Source: Streptococcus sanguinis
Lineage (GTDB): Bacteria; Bacillota; Bacilli; Lactobacillales; Streptococcaceae
Direction: 5' to 3'
Length of the DNA stretch: 64,000 nt
Assembly (NCBI RefSeq): GCF_019929225.1
Contig: NZ_JAHZPA010000001.1
Span: 824,805-888,804, forward strand
The notes under the pieces are model-generated. The model saw nothing but the letters and a program-made list of their open reading frames with translations, made no database searches and had not been told where the DNA came from. Below are positions 35,393 to 44,323 of this stretch, piece after piece. The translations under genes were made by a program, and so were the position numbers. How positions within the stretch are numbered: position 1 is the first letter of the stretch; every line of letters starts with the position of its first letter.

Positions 35393-36784
35393 CTATTTAA
35401 CAGAACGCTTTTTCGTTTCCTTCAATAGCAGTTTAACTTCAAAGACCGTACCTTTTGGTTTGTTGTCCTTGACATAAATAGAGCCCTTGAAAGCATCGAC
35501 AATCTGCTTGGCCAGAGAAAGCCCCAGACCAAAGCCACCTTTCTGACGGGTCCGAGCCTTGTCCACCCGATAAAAGCGATCAAAAATCTTCTTCTTATCT
35601 TCATCGCTGATACCAGGGCCATTGTCCGCCACTCGGAAAATAAGGTAACGATCTGTCGAAGTAGCCATGACACTGATTACACCATCATCATCTGTATACT
35701 TGATAGCATTATCAAATAGAATAGTCATCAGTTGTTTGAGAAAAATTTGATCGGTCACAATAGGGTGCTTGATCATATTTTCTGAATGAAAGGCTTTTTT
35801 ATTCTCCCTTGCGATAATGCAGTAATTAGCAAAGGTCGTATCAAAAAATTCTGGTTCGACTTCACCATATTGTGGCTTAATGCCATCATCGCGACGGGCC
35901 AGGTTGAGCAGATTGGTTGTCAGCAAGCGCATATTGCGTACTTCATCCAAGCTAGAAGCAATATTTTCACTGCTCTGCATGATTGTAGCTTCAGGCTTAC
36001 GAAAGAGCGTCTCTAAGCGGCTCTGCAATACTGCCAGAGGAGTCCGTAGTTCGTGACTGGCATTTTCCACGAAAGCCTTCTGCTTCTGGATACTTTCCAG
36101 CAGAGGCTTGACACTCATCCGAGCCAGATAAATACTGGCAATCAGGGAAATTCCCCAAAAGCTGACCATGACCATGGCAATCAACTGCTCATGCTTGCTG
36201 CTGGTCTGCTCTAGCTGGCTGATACTAGTCATGACCACAGCGTACTTGATATCAGGGTACTCATTTTTAGGATCAATATCAAAGAGATAAGCCCGATAGC
36301 TTTCTGTCTGGCCAAAGCTATTACCAATCACAATTTCGTTGATTTGATTCAGATAGGACTTGTTAAACTCTAATGAATTAAAGTCCAGAAAACCATCGCT
36401 CTTGCTGGTGGAAATATTTTTATAATCATCATCCAAAAGCAGGGCAAAAGTATTAGAACTAAAATTTGGCGTCGTTAGATTGTTAGGCTTAGGCTCTTCA
36501 TCTGAATCGCCATCTGGCTCTTTACTGCTTTTAGGACTTTTAGTATTGACCTTATTGCTTGGATCAGACTGCTGACCTGTCGTCCGATAGGCCAAATCTG
36601 CTACCGAACTAGGATCATTACTAAGGTTTTTAAGATTTTCATCAACAGACGTATAAAGGCTGGAGCGCATAACCTGAATAATAATCAAGGTCATGGCTGA
36701 GAAGATTAATGTAAACAACCCAAAATAGCGAATGAAATAAGAGAAATCATCCGCATAAAAGGTCTTCTTGATTTTATTCAGCAT
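35393..36784 (-). CDS. ciaH: Sensor histidine kinase CiaH
   Basis: Membrane kinase of the CiaRH system, which affects competence, cell-wall stress, beta-lactam tolerance and biofilm. 463 residues: transmembrane segments near 20-40 and 200-220 flanking an extracellular domain with a Ser/Lys/Asp-rich low-complexity insert (about 68-105); H-box [10 protein letters not shown]-box DNAIKYT; G-boxes DNGPGIS and GFGLGLSLA. It overlaps ciaR by 11 bases. The low-complexity insert makes it slightly longer than the pneumococcal protein. Confidence 0.94.
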   Translation of the reverse strand: MLNKIKKTFYADDFSYFIRYFGLFTLIFSAMTLIIIQVMRSSLYTSVDENLKNLSNDPSSVADLAYRTTGQQSDPSNKVNTKSPKSSKEPDGDSDEEPKPNNLTTPNFSSNTFALLLDDDYKNISTSKSDGFLDFNSLEFNKSYLNQINEIVIGNSFGQTESYRAYLFDIDPKNEYPDIKYAVVMTSISQLEQTSSKHEQLIAMVMVSFWGISLIASIYLARMSVKPLLESIQKQKAFVENASHELRTPLAVLQSRLETLFRKPEATIMQSSENIASSLDEVRNMRLLTTNLLNLARRDDGIKPQYGEVEPEFFDTTFANYCIIARENKKAFHSENMIKHPIVTDQIFLKQLMTILFDNAIKYTDDDGVISVMATSTDRYLIFRVADNGPGISDEDKKKIFDRFYRVDKARTRQKGGFGLGLSLAKQIVDAFKGSIYVKDNKPKGTVFEVKLLLKETKKRSVK

Positions 36785-37448
36785 CTTTTAAAATGTAGCC
36801 GACACTACGAAGAGTATGTAGGTTTTTCGCAAATGCCGTTCCTTTCAGTTTTTTACGAATCTTGGAAACGTACACTTCAACAACGGAAACAGTGGTATCA
36901 CTGTCAAAGCCCCACAGACGATCAAAAATTTGAGTCTTAGGCAAGATTACATTTTGATTTTGCAGGAAATAAACCAAGAGGTCGAACTCTTTACCAAGCA
37001 ACTCTACATCTTTACCCGCCTTCGTGGTCGAATTTGTAGATAAATTGACAGTCACATCACCGTAAGTAAGAGTATTTTCGTTGAATTTACCAGCGCGTTT
37101 CAAGAGCGCTTGGATCCGCATTTTCAGTTCTTCCAAATAGAAAGGTTTTGTCAGATAGTCATCAGCCCCAAGCTCAAAGCCATGTCCTTTGTCATCCAAG
37201 CTTTCCTTAGCCGTCATGATGAGAACAGGGGTTGTGACTCCTTTTGCCCGGAGATCTTTCAGCACTTGGAAACCATCCTTCTCGGGCAGCATGAGATCCA
37301 GCAAGATGAGGTCATAAACACCACTCTCTGCTTCATATAGACCTTCTTCGCCATCAAAAACCTGCATTACATCTGCAAAATCATCCAAAAAATCAAAAAC
37401 TGAGTTTGACAGTCCAAGGTCATCTTCTACCAATAGAATTTTAATCAT
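36774..37448 (-). CDS. ciaR: Response regulator CiaR
   Basis: OmpR-type regulator of 224 residues. The receiver domain has LVEDD, phospho-acceptor Asp in LILLDLMLP, and the Lys in LTKPF. The C-terminal winged helix includes [13 protein letters not shown] and RSVGYILK. CiaR binds pairs of TTTAAG. ATG 37448 follows TTGGAGGAAAG; an in-frame TTG at 37463 overlaps this site and is rejected. Overlaps ciaH downstream. Confidence 0.96.
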   Translation of the reverse strand: MIKILLVEDDLGLSNSVFDFLDDFADVMQVFDGEEGLYEAESGVYDLILLDLMLPEKDGFQVLKDLRAKGVTTPVLIMTAKESLDDKGHGFELGADDYLTKPFYLEELKMRIQALLKRAGKFNENTLTYGDVTVNLSTNSTTKAGKDVELLGKEFDLLVYFLQNQNVILPKTQIFDRLWGFDSDTTVSVVEVYVSKIRKKLKGTAFAKNLHTLRSVGYILKDAE

Positions 37449-37514
37449 CTTTCTTTCCTCCAATAAAACTTACCAAGATTATGTCTTTTGGTTTTTGTTT
37501 TATTTGCTATTCTT

Positions 37515-37523
37515 ATTATATCA
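37515..37523 (-). promoter_or_regulatory. Extended -10 promoter of ciaRH
   Basis: TGATATAAT on the minus strand (37523-37515), about 67 bases before ciaR. A 9-base inverted repeat (AAAACTTAC and GTAAGTTTT) flanks the leader. No TTTAAG pair is seen directly before this promoter. Confidence 0.6.
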
Positions 37524-37552
37524 TGACTTGGGTCAAAATCAGTAAGTTTTTT

Positions 37553-38035
37553 CTACGACTGCGACGTTTTATTTTCTTTTGTCGACTTATTATTGTTCTT
37601 GTCCGATTGTTCGTTTGTGTTCGTTGAAGACTTTTTCTTGTTTTTCTTCCCGTTGTCATTTTGCTGAGCAGAAGAATTCTTGCTCTTGTCATTGTCAGAC
37701 TGCTGGCCGTCTTGAGGCGGCATTCCTTGGTCTTGACCGTTCTGTACTGGACCACCATCCTGTGGTGGCATGCCATTATCTGGTCCACCATTTTGACCAT
37801 TCTGACCTGGCTGTGGTGGCATTCCATTTCCTGCATTCTGACCATTCTGCCCCTGCTTTGGTGCTCCTGATATAGTAGCTGTCTGTTGAATAGCTGATTG
37901 CTGATTGTTTGTACCGTGAATAGCTGTCGCAAGACCATAGCCACCTAGAAGTCCGACTGCTAGAGCACCACCCGTCGCAACCGTCAGCCACCATTTTGTA
38001 CTTTTTTCTACAACAATCATTTTTTCCATATCCAT
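37553..38035 (-). CDS. Membrane-anchored low-complexity protein upstream of ciaR (CiaX-like by position)
   Basis: 160 residues: cytoplasmic start, one transmembrane segment (about 16-38, TVATGGALAVGLLGGYGLAT), then an extracellular tail rich in Gln, Asn, Gly, Pro, Ser and Lys with a repeated GMPPQ-x-G-x unit (three copies of GMPPQ). No known domain. In S. mutans the gene upstream of ciaR, ciaX, encodes a small exported calcium-binding protein acting on CiaRH; this gene has the same position but no obvious acidic calcium motif. A CiaR-type operator lies in its promoter. Confidence 0.75.
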   Translation of the reverse strand: MDMEKMIVVEKSTKWWLTVATGGALAVGLLGGYGLATAIHGTNNQQSAIQQTATISGAPKQGQNGQNAGNGMPPQPGQNGQNGGPDNGMPPQDGGPVQNGQDQGMPPQDGQQSDNDKSKNSSAQQNDNGKKNKKKSSTNTNEQSDKNNNKSTKENKTSQS

Positions 38036-38146
38036 TTAATACGATTCCTTCTTTCTTTTGTAAATTTTTCAATCTGTTTCTATCAAACAAGAAGCTAATA
38101 CAGCTTACAAGTCATCCTATACACATCCTTTCACTTGAATAGCATT

Positions 38147-38190
38147 ATCATATAGATTTTTACTTAAACAGGACTGAATTTTTTCTTAAA
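38147..38190 (-). promoter_or_regulatory. CiaR-type promoter of the CiaX-like gene
   Basis: On the minus strand TTTAAG begins at 38190, ATTCAG (two mismatches) at 38179 and TTTAAG at 38168, exactly 11 bp apart. TATGAT (38152-38147) follows the last half-site after 10 bases. CiaR-activated promoters in streptococci have TTTAAG-N5-TTTAAG placed about 10 bases before the -10, so this is a good CiaR target. Confidence 0.65.
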
Positions 38191-38216
38191 AAAGGCTGAA
38201 AGATAGGGAAAATGGT

Positions 38217-39020
38217 TTATGAAAAGTGCTTTTTCAATATACGGCTATATTTATCTAATAAAAGAAAATCAGCTAATCTTGAAGACAGAAGATTGAGTTT
38301 AGCAAACAAAGATGCCCCTTGCCCCATCAGGATGACTCTTTGATGAGACTTAATACCTTTTAGCAAAGCTAGGCAAACTTCATCTGTAGTTGAAATCTTA
38401 ATCCCCATTTCCTTCCAAACAGGATGGTAAGGCTTTTCTGAGGGTGTGTCTGCAGCATTGGGACAAAAATAGGTTAAATACACCTTTTTCTGCTCCTGCT
38501 TTAATTCGCGATTCATTGATTCAATAAAAGAAAAAATCCCTGCACGACTAGCCACATCTACGCTATAGTAAGGGAAAGCGAGCCGCCCATCTGCAAAACC
38601 GCCAGAATGCACAATTGTAGCACCTTTTTCATTTGCTAATAAGGGCAGAAAAATCTTGCTAATAAGAATGGCGCCAGATAAATTGATTAACAGTGTCTGC
38701 TCTATGTCCTCAAGGGAATGCGCTGACAAAGACTTTCTTACATCAAAACCAGTTGCATTGATAACAATATCTATACATTCCGACCACTCTTGTATCTCTG
38801 ATACTACATTTTTTAGAGACTCTTCACTTGTTATATCCACTGAGCTTATTGGAATAAAAGACGAAAATTCTTGCACAAATATCTTTAACTTCTCTATATC
38901 TCTTCCTAAGAGATATAACCTAGCACCTGCTTGATGAAAAGCTCGTGTATAGACTCTTCCCAAACTACCACTTGCACCAATGATTACAACCTTTTTATTT
39001 TTAAAATAATTATCAAACAT
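38217..39020 (-). CDS. Short-chain dehydrogenase/reductase-like protein
   Basis: A 267-residue Rossmann protein with the SDR cofactor motif GASGSLGRVY and the NxxG-type INATG. The catalytic region reads HSGGFADGRLAFPYYSVDVASRAG: the Tyr is there but the Lys expected four residues later is not, so activity is uncertain. Start 39020 follows GGAG; the ATG at 39032 lies before that site. Last gene of an HTH-SMR-SDR unit, 15 bases after the SMR gene. Confidence 0.78.
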   Translation of the reverse strand: MFDNYFKNKKVVIIGASGSLGRVYTRAFHQAGARLYLLGRDIEKLKIFVQEFSSFIPISSVDITSEESLKNVVSEIQEWSECIDIVINATGFDVRKSLSAHSLEDIEQTLLINLSGAILISKIFLPLLANEKGATIVHSGGFADGRLAFPYYSVDVASRAGIFSFIESMNRELKQEQKKVYLTYFCPNAADTPSEKPYHPVWKEMGIKISTTDEVCLALLKGIKSHQRVILMGQGASLFAKLNLLSSRLADFLLLDKYSRILKKHFS

Positions 39021-39035
39021 ATAATTCTCCATTCT

Positions 39036-39362
39036 CTAGTGAGTCTTTTGTGATAAATTCAATAAAACAAGTCCGACAATAACTAGACTTATCCCTAAAA
39101 GACTTACAGCTGTTACTTTTTCGTGCCAAAGCAGAATAGATAATATCGTTGTCCCTACTAGACCTATTCCAGACCAAATAGCGTAAGCTAGATTTAACTG
39201 AATGCCCTTTAAAGATAGAGATAAAAAGAAAAAGCACAAGCCATAAAACATCAAAGCAAGGCAACCGAAAAATAGTTTCGAAAAACCTTGAGATAGTTTT
39301 AAAAGACTTGTGGCGGCAATTTCAAATAGAATTGCGAGAGATAAATAAAAATAGTAAAACAT
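39036..39362 (-). CDS. Small multidrug resistance (SMR) family transporter
   Basis: 108 residues with four transmembrane helices. The essential Glu of TM1 is in LAILFEIAATSLLKLS (residue 14), and YAIWSGIGLVGT is the family signature. It exports cationic compounds or guanidinium-type substrates by proton exchange as an antiparallel dimer. Encoded between an HTH regulator and an SDR protein. Confidence 0.88.
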   Translation of the reverse strand: MFYYFYLSLAILFEIAATSLLKLSQGFSKLFFGCLALMFYGLCFFFLSLSLKGIQLNLAYAIWSGIGLVGTTILSILLWHEKVTAVSLLGISLVIVGLVLLNLSQKTH

Positions 39363-39417
39363 TGTTTTCCTCCTAATATTCTAAATAACTAAAAAGTTAG
39401 CAGGAAAATCAATAGAA

Positions 39418-39702
39418 CTATCCGAGAGATGAAACAAAGCAAGTCCAAAGTGTACAGGCATTTGTCAAAATCATTGATTTTATGCTCGAATCTTTGGAGA
39501 TAGATAAAGCTTTTCGACCACATAGCTCATCTAATGAAATCTGGTAAAAATCGGCTAGACGAATAAGACTTGCACTATCTAGAATCGTCTTATTATTTTC
39601 CCAGTTCGAGATGGTCTGCCGAGTCGTTCCTAGTGATTCTGCAATCTGAGCTTGACTATAGCCTTTTTGCTCCCGTATAAACTTCAATTGTTTTCCTAAC
39701 AT
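39418..39702 (-). CDS. Cro/CI-type HTH regulator
   Basis: 94 residues. The first 62 form a standard XRE HTH domain (LKFIREQKGYSQAQIAESLG, TTRQTISNWE), ending ISLDELCG. The remaining 30 residues show no domain. It heads the unit with the SMR transporter and SDR protein and probably regulates it. Confidence 0.85.
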   Translation of the reverse strand: MLGKQLKFIREQKGYSQAQIAESLGTTRQTISNWENNKTILDSASLIRLADFYQISLDELCGRKALSISKDSSIKSMILTNACTLWTCFVSSLG

Positions 39703-39801
39703 TATCTTTTCCTCCTCATCATACTTATTTTTTAGTTGTTTGGCTAGATGAAATTCTTTAACATTAGTGATTATTGTATGTAAAAATTCTTTGACATGGC
39801 T

Positions 39802-39830
39802 ATTATAACACGATTTACGTTAATCTTAAA
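39802..39830 (-). promoter_or_regulatory. Promoter of the HTH-SMR-SDR unit
   Basis: On the minus strand TTTAAG (39830-39825), 17 bases, TATAAT (39807-39802) with TGT before it (extended -10). About 100 bases of leader follow. The rest of the 267-base interval to the adhesin gene holds only the adhesin terminator. Confidence 0.65.
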
Positions 39831-39891
39831 ATACTTGCCTATCTAAAACACTTGATACATCTATCAACCATTTGCCCCAAAAATCCTCAGT

Positions 39892-39921
39892 AAAAAAGAC
39901 TGGGACAAAATTGTCTCAGTC
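39892..39921 (-). terminator. Terminator of the antigen I/II adhesin gene
   Basis: GACTGAGACAA pairs with TTGTCCCAGTC (forward 39898-39921), including one G-U pair, followed by TTTTTT on the minus strand. Confidence 0.85.
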
Positions 39922-39969
39922 TAAATTTATCATGTTCAAAAGCTCTTGATGCAGGAGCTACTTATCTTT

Positions 39970-42900
39970 TTACGACTCTTTCTTAGAAGGGCGGAAGCCA
40001 GCTGAAGCTAGCAAGGCCGCAAAACCAAGATAAGTGAGAAGTGCACTCGTATTGCTTCCAGTTTTAGGCAATTGCCCTTGAGTGGTTTGGTAGCTGACAG
40101 ATAGCTGCATGTTGCTTGGTTGCTTACTTGCAGATCTTTGATGCTGCCAATCCTGGTTTGAAAGAGGCTCAAATTTCTGTGCTGTTTGAACAGTGATTTC
40201 TGCAGGAGGTGTTGAAACACTAACCTGATTGGATGCTATCCGATATTGATTATTAATCAGCAAGCTGAAATGATTGGTATAGGTTCTGCCTGGATACAAG
40301 AGTCGGCCGACTGCTGCTGGAGCTAGCGTCTCAGTCGCAGTATTCAAGTCAGTATTGTAGCGTTCAAGCAGACCTGGTGCAGCAACAAAAGTCAAAACTC
40401 TGGTGCTCGGGTCATAAGAAACCTCATAACCAGGACTTTTCGCTCTAGTCACTTCTAGATCCAATTCAAAACCTTCCGGCAGACGATCTTCCAATACGAA
40501 AGAATGAATTGGAAGACGATAAGCAGGCAAAGCATCTGTTACCAGATTAAGAACAGCAAAACTTCCCGAGCTAACCTCTTGTTGATGAATGTTCTTCTTG
40601 GACTCATCCTCCACCTCTTCTCTGACTTTTAACTGGATAAAGAGCTGGTTAAAGTGATAAGTTTGAGTCGGCGCTTGCGGACGGCTTGGCAAAGCTTGAT
40701 AGCTAGGTTCAGCCGGCTTTTGAGGAACCTCTTTATAGTTCGGCTTGTCGGGTTCCTCCATCAAAGGCAGGTCACTTTCTCTGACAGGTGACTGAGGCTC
40801 AGGCTGAAGAACAGGTTCTTGAGGGCGCTGAGGTTCCTGCAGATAGCTTGGTTCTTGAGGTACTGCCTGTAAAGCAATCTCTTCTTCATAAACTGGTGGT
40901 TTCGGAGCCTCTCCGCCGCTTGCTTCAGGATCTTTTTGAGGTTTTTCTGGTTCCTTCAAATAAGATGGTCGTTGTGGTTCCTGTGGCAGTGGATTTTCGA
41001 CCGGAGCTTGCGGAAGGCTCAGCAAGGGCTGCTCCTTCTCATAGGTCGGCTCTTCAACTGTATCCGGCTCTTTCAATAAAGAAGGGGCGCTAGGTTCGTC
41101 TGGCAACTCCTGATAAGCTGGCGCCTGCGGTTGAAGCGGCTCAGGCAGATAAGTTGGCTCTTGCGGAAGAATTGCCAAATCTCTTTCCGGTAGAGCTACT
41201 GGCTCCTCAGGCCGACTTGGAAGAGCAAGAGACTGAGTTTCTGTCGGCTGGCTAGGAAGTTCTTGATAGGCTGGCTGAGCTGGCTCTTCTGGCAAAGTTT
41301 GATAGACTGGCTGACTCGGAAGAGGATGCAAGGCCTTGACTTCCTCATAAGTCGGTTCCTGAGGTTGAGCAACTTCTGTCGGAGCAACAGGCTTGATTGG
41401 AACACCTTTGGCTTTAATATCTGAGTTAAAGACAAACCAAGCAGAACCTCGATTTCGCGAACCGATATCAAAAGAAATGACATCTCCCTGGGCTTTACCT
41501 ACAATAGCGCCATACCAGTTATAGGGACTAGTTGGCGTATCCCACTTATTATACTCAAAGCGAGAGCCTTCCTTCTCATGGTTAATAGAAATATCGGCAT
41601 GAACACCGGTATCTGGGTGAATGTTAATAGCAGATCCTGTGATAGGAATATATTCACCATTAAAATTCTTGATGTACTCAATCGCAGCTTTATTCGTATT
41701 TAAAGATGAGAAGCTAACAAGCGAACCTGTCATATCAAGCCTTTCTCCAGCTTCATCGAAAAACTCCGCTTGGACATTGACTCGAGAATGGCCGCGAAAA
41801 TCCAAGGTCCAGACAGTCAAGGTCGGATCCTTAACTAAGAAAACTGGAAGCTTATCCTGACTCTTCGTTGATTCTTTCAGAGTATAAGTGTAGACAACTT
41901 TAGCGATTTTCTTGCCTTGAATACTGGAATTTTTGATATTGGTATAAGTAGCTACCAGAGGCACATCTTTCTGTAAAATGACTTTAGTCTGATGCTCTTT
42001 CCCTTTTAAAACACTGGTCAAGGCAGTCATTCCTGATTGATCCATTCCCCAAGAACGAACCTCATCAGTCAGCTCATCATTGGTATAGGTTCTAATAGAG
42101 GGATCAAGCGTCAAGACAGCCTGGGGCTCAGATTTGAATACAAAAGGCTGGCTTTCAACCTTACTGAGATAGCCTTCTTCATTTTTCTTAGCTTCAGCTT
42201 CCTGCAACTCTCTTTCAAAAGTTACAAGAGCTGCATCATACTTAGTTTTGGCAGTATCATAGGCAGCTTTTGCCTTCTTATATACTTCCAAGAGCTTATC
42301 ATAGTCAGCTTTCAAGCGGGCATTTTTTTCCTTAATGCTTGCATTTTCCTGCTCAATCACTGCGTTCTGTGCTGAAATAGAAGCAAGGTTTGCCTCATAG
42401 TCTTCTTTTAGTCTTTGATTTTCTGCTTCAATCCTTGCAAGATTTGCTTGGTAGGTCGCTAAGGCTGCCTGATAAGCAGCTAATTTATTCTTGTTTTCTG
42501 TCTCAATCCGAGCAGTCGCCTCCTGATAGGTAAGTAAGGCTTTCTCATATGCTTCTCGACTTTTCTGATTGCTCTCGGTGATTCGAGCCACATCCTGCTC
42601 ATATTGAGCTAATTGCCTTTTATAAAGCTCTTGTTTTTCCTGATTTTGCTGACGAATCTGGGCATTTTCAGCTTCAATGGCTGCATTACGGGCTGTTACT
42701 CCTGCTTTTTCTGACTCATAGGCAGTTTGCTGCTTCTTATTTTCACCTTGAATACGCTCAAGTTCAGCTTGATAGGCAGTCAAAGACGCTTGATAATCTC
42801 TTTCTTTGGCCTCATTGGATGCCTCGATTTCAGAGCGATTCTTTTGATAAGCAACTAATTTGCTCTTATAGTCTTTCTCTGCCGCTTGATTTTTTTGTCG

Positions 42901-44160
42901 AATCTCAGCCAATCGCTCTTGATAAGCAGCTAAATCAGCCTGATACTGCTCCTTTAAGGCTGCATTTTTCTTCTGAACAGCTAGATTTTGCGCTTCAATC
43001 TCTTTATTCTGTTCTTGGATTTTAGCCAAGGCTGTCTCATAAGATTGTTGGGCTGCTTGATTGGCTGTTTGAATGCGTTCTACTTCCTGTTGGTAAGTCG
43101 CCAATTCTGACTGATACTGCTGCTCTAGCTCGGCATTGTCTTTCTGAACTCGAGCCAATTCTTTCTCATAGTCAGCCAAGGCTGCTTGATAAACAGCTTC
43201 TTTTTCTGCCTTAACCTGAGTTAGTCTGGATACTTCAGCTTCATACTGCTTGACTGCTTCCTGATAGACCTTTTCAGCTGCCTGATTTCGTTCTGTTATG
43301 GCTGCATTTTCAGCTTGGGCAGCTTTGTTGTGAGCTGAGACCTGAGCAAGCTTTTCATCATAGCGACGCTTTGCTTGAGCATTCTTCTCCTGAGTAGCTT
43401 TCAGCTCTGTAGCATAGCTCTCCAAAGCAGTTTTGTAGTCTGCTTTCGCTTGAGCATTTTCTTGTAAAATTCGTGAACGCTCCTCTTGATAGGCTGCTAA
43501 AGCTGCTTGATAGGAGGCTTCTTTCTCTTGATTGATTTTTACTATACGGTTTAATTCTGCTTGATAAGCCGTCCGCTTCTGTTCATATTCCGCCTCTAGC
43601 TGAGCATTTTCAGCTTGAATACGACTGGACTCTTGTGCATAGGAAGCCAGAGCCTTGTCATATTGGTCTTTCAAGGCTTGATTGGCAGACTCTTTCTGGC
43701 TGAGTTCTTTCTCATAAGTCTTCAGTTGCTCTTGATAAGCTGCTGTGGTTTCACGTATTTCCTTGACTTGAGTTGCGTAATCGGCTTGGGCTGTCTCCCG
43801 TTTACTAGCAGCTTCTTCTGGATTTCTAGCTGTTCCTAAATTAACAGCAGGCTCCTGCTTTAGCTGGATACCCGCTTTCTCAGCCTCTGCCATAGCTTGG
43901 TCCATTTCCGCATGGGAAACCTCTAAGGGAAGCTTGCCTTGACTTACAGGCTCTGACTGAGCAGGGGCAGCAGTTGGCTGGGGTGCTTCGGTTGGTGAAA
44001 GTGCAGCTTCAGAAAGGGCAGACTGATCGGCTGCTGAAGATACCTTTTCCTCTGCTTGAACTGATCCGGCAGCTACCAACAAAGCCGCACCCAAAACAGC
44101 TCCGCACAAGCCCTTAGAAAGGCGGCTCTTGCGGAAGCCATAGACTATTTTCTTTTCCAT
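39970..44160 (-). CDS. Antigen I/II-type LPKTG surface adhesin with a shortened C region
   Basis: Cell-wall anchored adhesin of 1396 residues. Order: signal peptide of the YGFRKSRLSKGL type (about 1-36); helical A region (about 115-690) of alternating heptad blocks such as YQAELERIQGEN and NAAIEAENAQI; globular V/GbpC-Spa domain (about 700-960, LTLDPSIRTYTNDEL to GSAWFVFNSDIKAKG); Pro-rich region (about 970-1180, LPSQP/YQELP units); one C-type domain (about 1185-1345, with GRLLYPGRTYTNHF); then LPKTG, hydrophobic segment, KKES. Classical AgI/II proteins have three C domains; here only one is seen. ATG 44160 follows GGAG. Probably binds salivary glycoproteins or other bacteria. Confidence 0.92.
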   Translation of the reverse strand: MEKKIVYGFRKSRLSKGLCGAVLGAALLVAAGSVQAEEKVSSAADQSALSEAALSPTEAPQPTAAPAQSEPVSQGKLPLEVSHAEMDQAMAEAEKAGIQLKQEPAVNLGTARNPEEAASKRETAQADYATQVKEIRETTAAYQEQLKTYEKELSQKESANQALKDQYDKALASYAQESSRIQAENAQLEAEYEQKRTAYQAELNRIVKINQEKEASYQAALAAYQEERSRILQENAQAKADYKTALESYATELKATQEKNAQAKRRYDEKLAQVSAHNKAAQAENAAITERNQAAEKVYQEAVKQYEAEVSRLTQVKAEKEAVYQAALADYEKELARVQKDNAELEQQYQSELATYQQEVERIQTANQAAQQSYETALAKIQEQNKEIEAQNLAVQKKNAALKEQYQADLAAYQERLAEIRQKNQAAEKDYKSKLVAYQKNRSEIEASNEAKERDYQASLTAYQAELERIQGENKKQQTAYESEKAGVTARNAAIEAENAQIRQQNQEKQELYKRQLAQYEQDVARITESNQKSREAYEKALLTYQEATARIETENKNKLAAYQAALATYQANLARIEAENQRLKEDYEANLASISAQNAVIEQENASIKEKNARLKADYDKLLEVYKKAKAAYDTAKTKYDAALVTFERELQEAEAKKNEEGYLSKVESQPFVFKSEPQAVLTLDPSIRTYTNDELTDEVRSWGMDQSGMTALTSVLKGKEHQTKVILQKDVPLVATYTNIKNSSIQGKKIAKVVYTYTLKESTKSQDKLPVFLVKDPTLTVWTLDFRGHSRVNVQAEFFDEAGERLDMTGSLVSFSSLNTNKAAIEYIKNFNGEYIPITGSAINIHPDTGVHADISINHEKEGSRFEYNKWDTPTSPYNWYGAIVGKAQGDVISFDIGSRNRGSAWFVFNSDIKAKGVPIKPVAPTEVAQPQEPTYEEVKALHPLPSQPVYQTLPEEPAQPAYQELPSQPTETQSLALPSRPEEPVALPERDLAILPQEPTYLPEPLQPQAPAYQELPDEPSAPSLLKEPDTVEEPTYEKEQPLLSLPQAPVENPLPQEPQRPSYLKEPEKPQKDPEASGGEAPKPPVYEEEIALQAVPQEPSYLQEPQRPQEPVLQPEPQSPVRESDLPLMEEPDKPNYKEVPQKPAEPSYQALPSRPQAPTQTYHFNQLFIQLKVREEVEDESKKNIHQQEVSSGSFAVLNLVTDALPAYRLPIHSFVLEDRLPEGFELDLEVTRAKSPGYEVSYDPSTRVLTFVAAPGLLERYNTDLNTATETLAPAAVGRLLYPGRTYTNHFSLLINNQYRIASNQVSVSTPPAEITVQTAQKFEPLSNQDWQHQRSASKQPSNMQLSVSYQTTQGQLPKTGSNTSALLTYLGFAALLASAGFRPSKKES

Positions 44161-44181
44161 TATAATCTCCATTTCTCCTTT

Positions 44182-44243
44182 AAACAGTTACCTGTTTATT
44201 GTCCATATTGTTCTATTTTATCAGAGCAAAAGCAAATAAGCAA
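44182..44243 (-). promoter_or_regulatory. Adhesin promoter and leader palindrome
   Basis: On the minus strand TTGCTT (44243-44238), 17 bases, TGA-TAAAAT (44220-44215). The palindrome AAACAGTTACCTGTTT (44182-44197) lies in the leader just before the ribosome binding site and could be an operator or small hairpin. Confidence 0.6.
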
Positions 44244-44267
44244 TGTTTAAATACTCAAAATGATAAA

Positions 44268-44301
44268 GAAAAAGCCTGAGATAGATAATATCTCAGACTT
44301 T
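44268..44301 (-). terminator. Terminator of pepN
   Basis: AAAGTCTGAGAT pairs with ATCTCAGGCTTT (forward 44271-44301, one mismatch) around a 7-base loop, followed by TTTTTC on the minus strand. Confidence 0.85.
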
Positions 44302-44323
44302 CTTGTCAATTTAATTAAAACTA

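Noticed and set aside
42250..43800. Regularly repeated sequence that might be a CRISPR or tandem-repeat array
   Set aside because: It is the coding sequence of the heptad-rich A region of the adhesin; repeats are in frame, imperfect and not separated by unique spacers.
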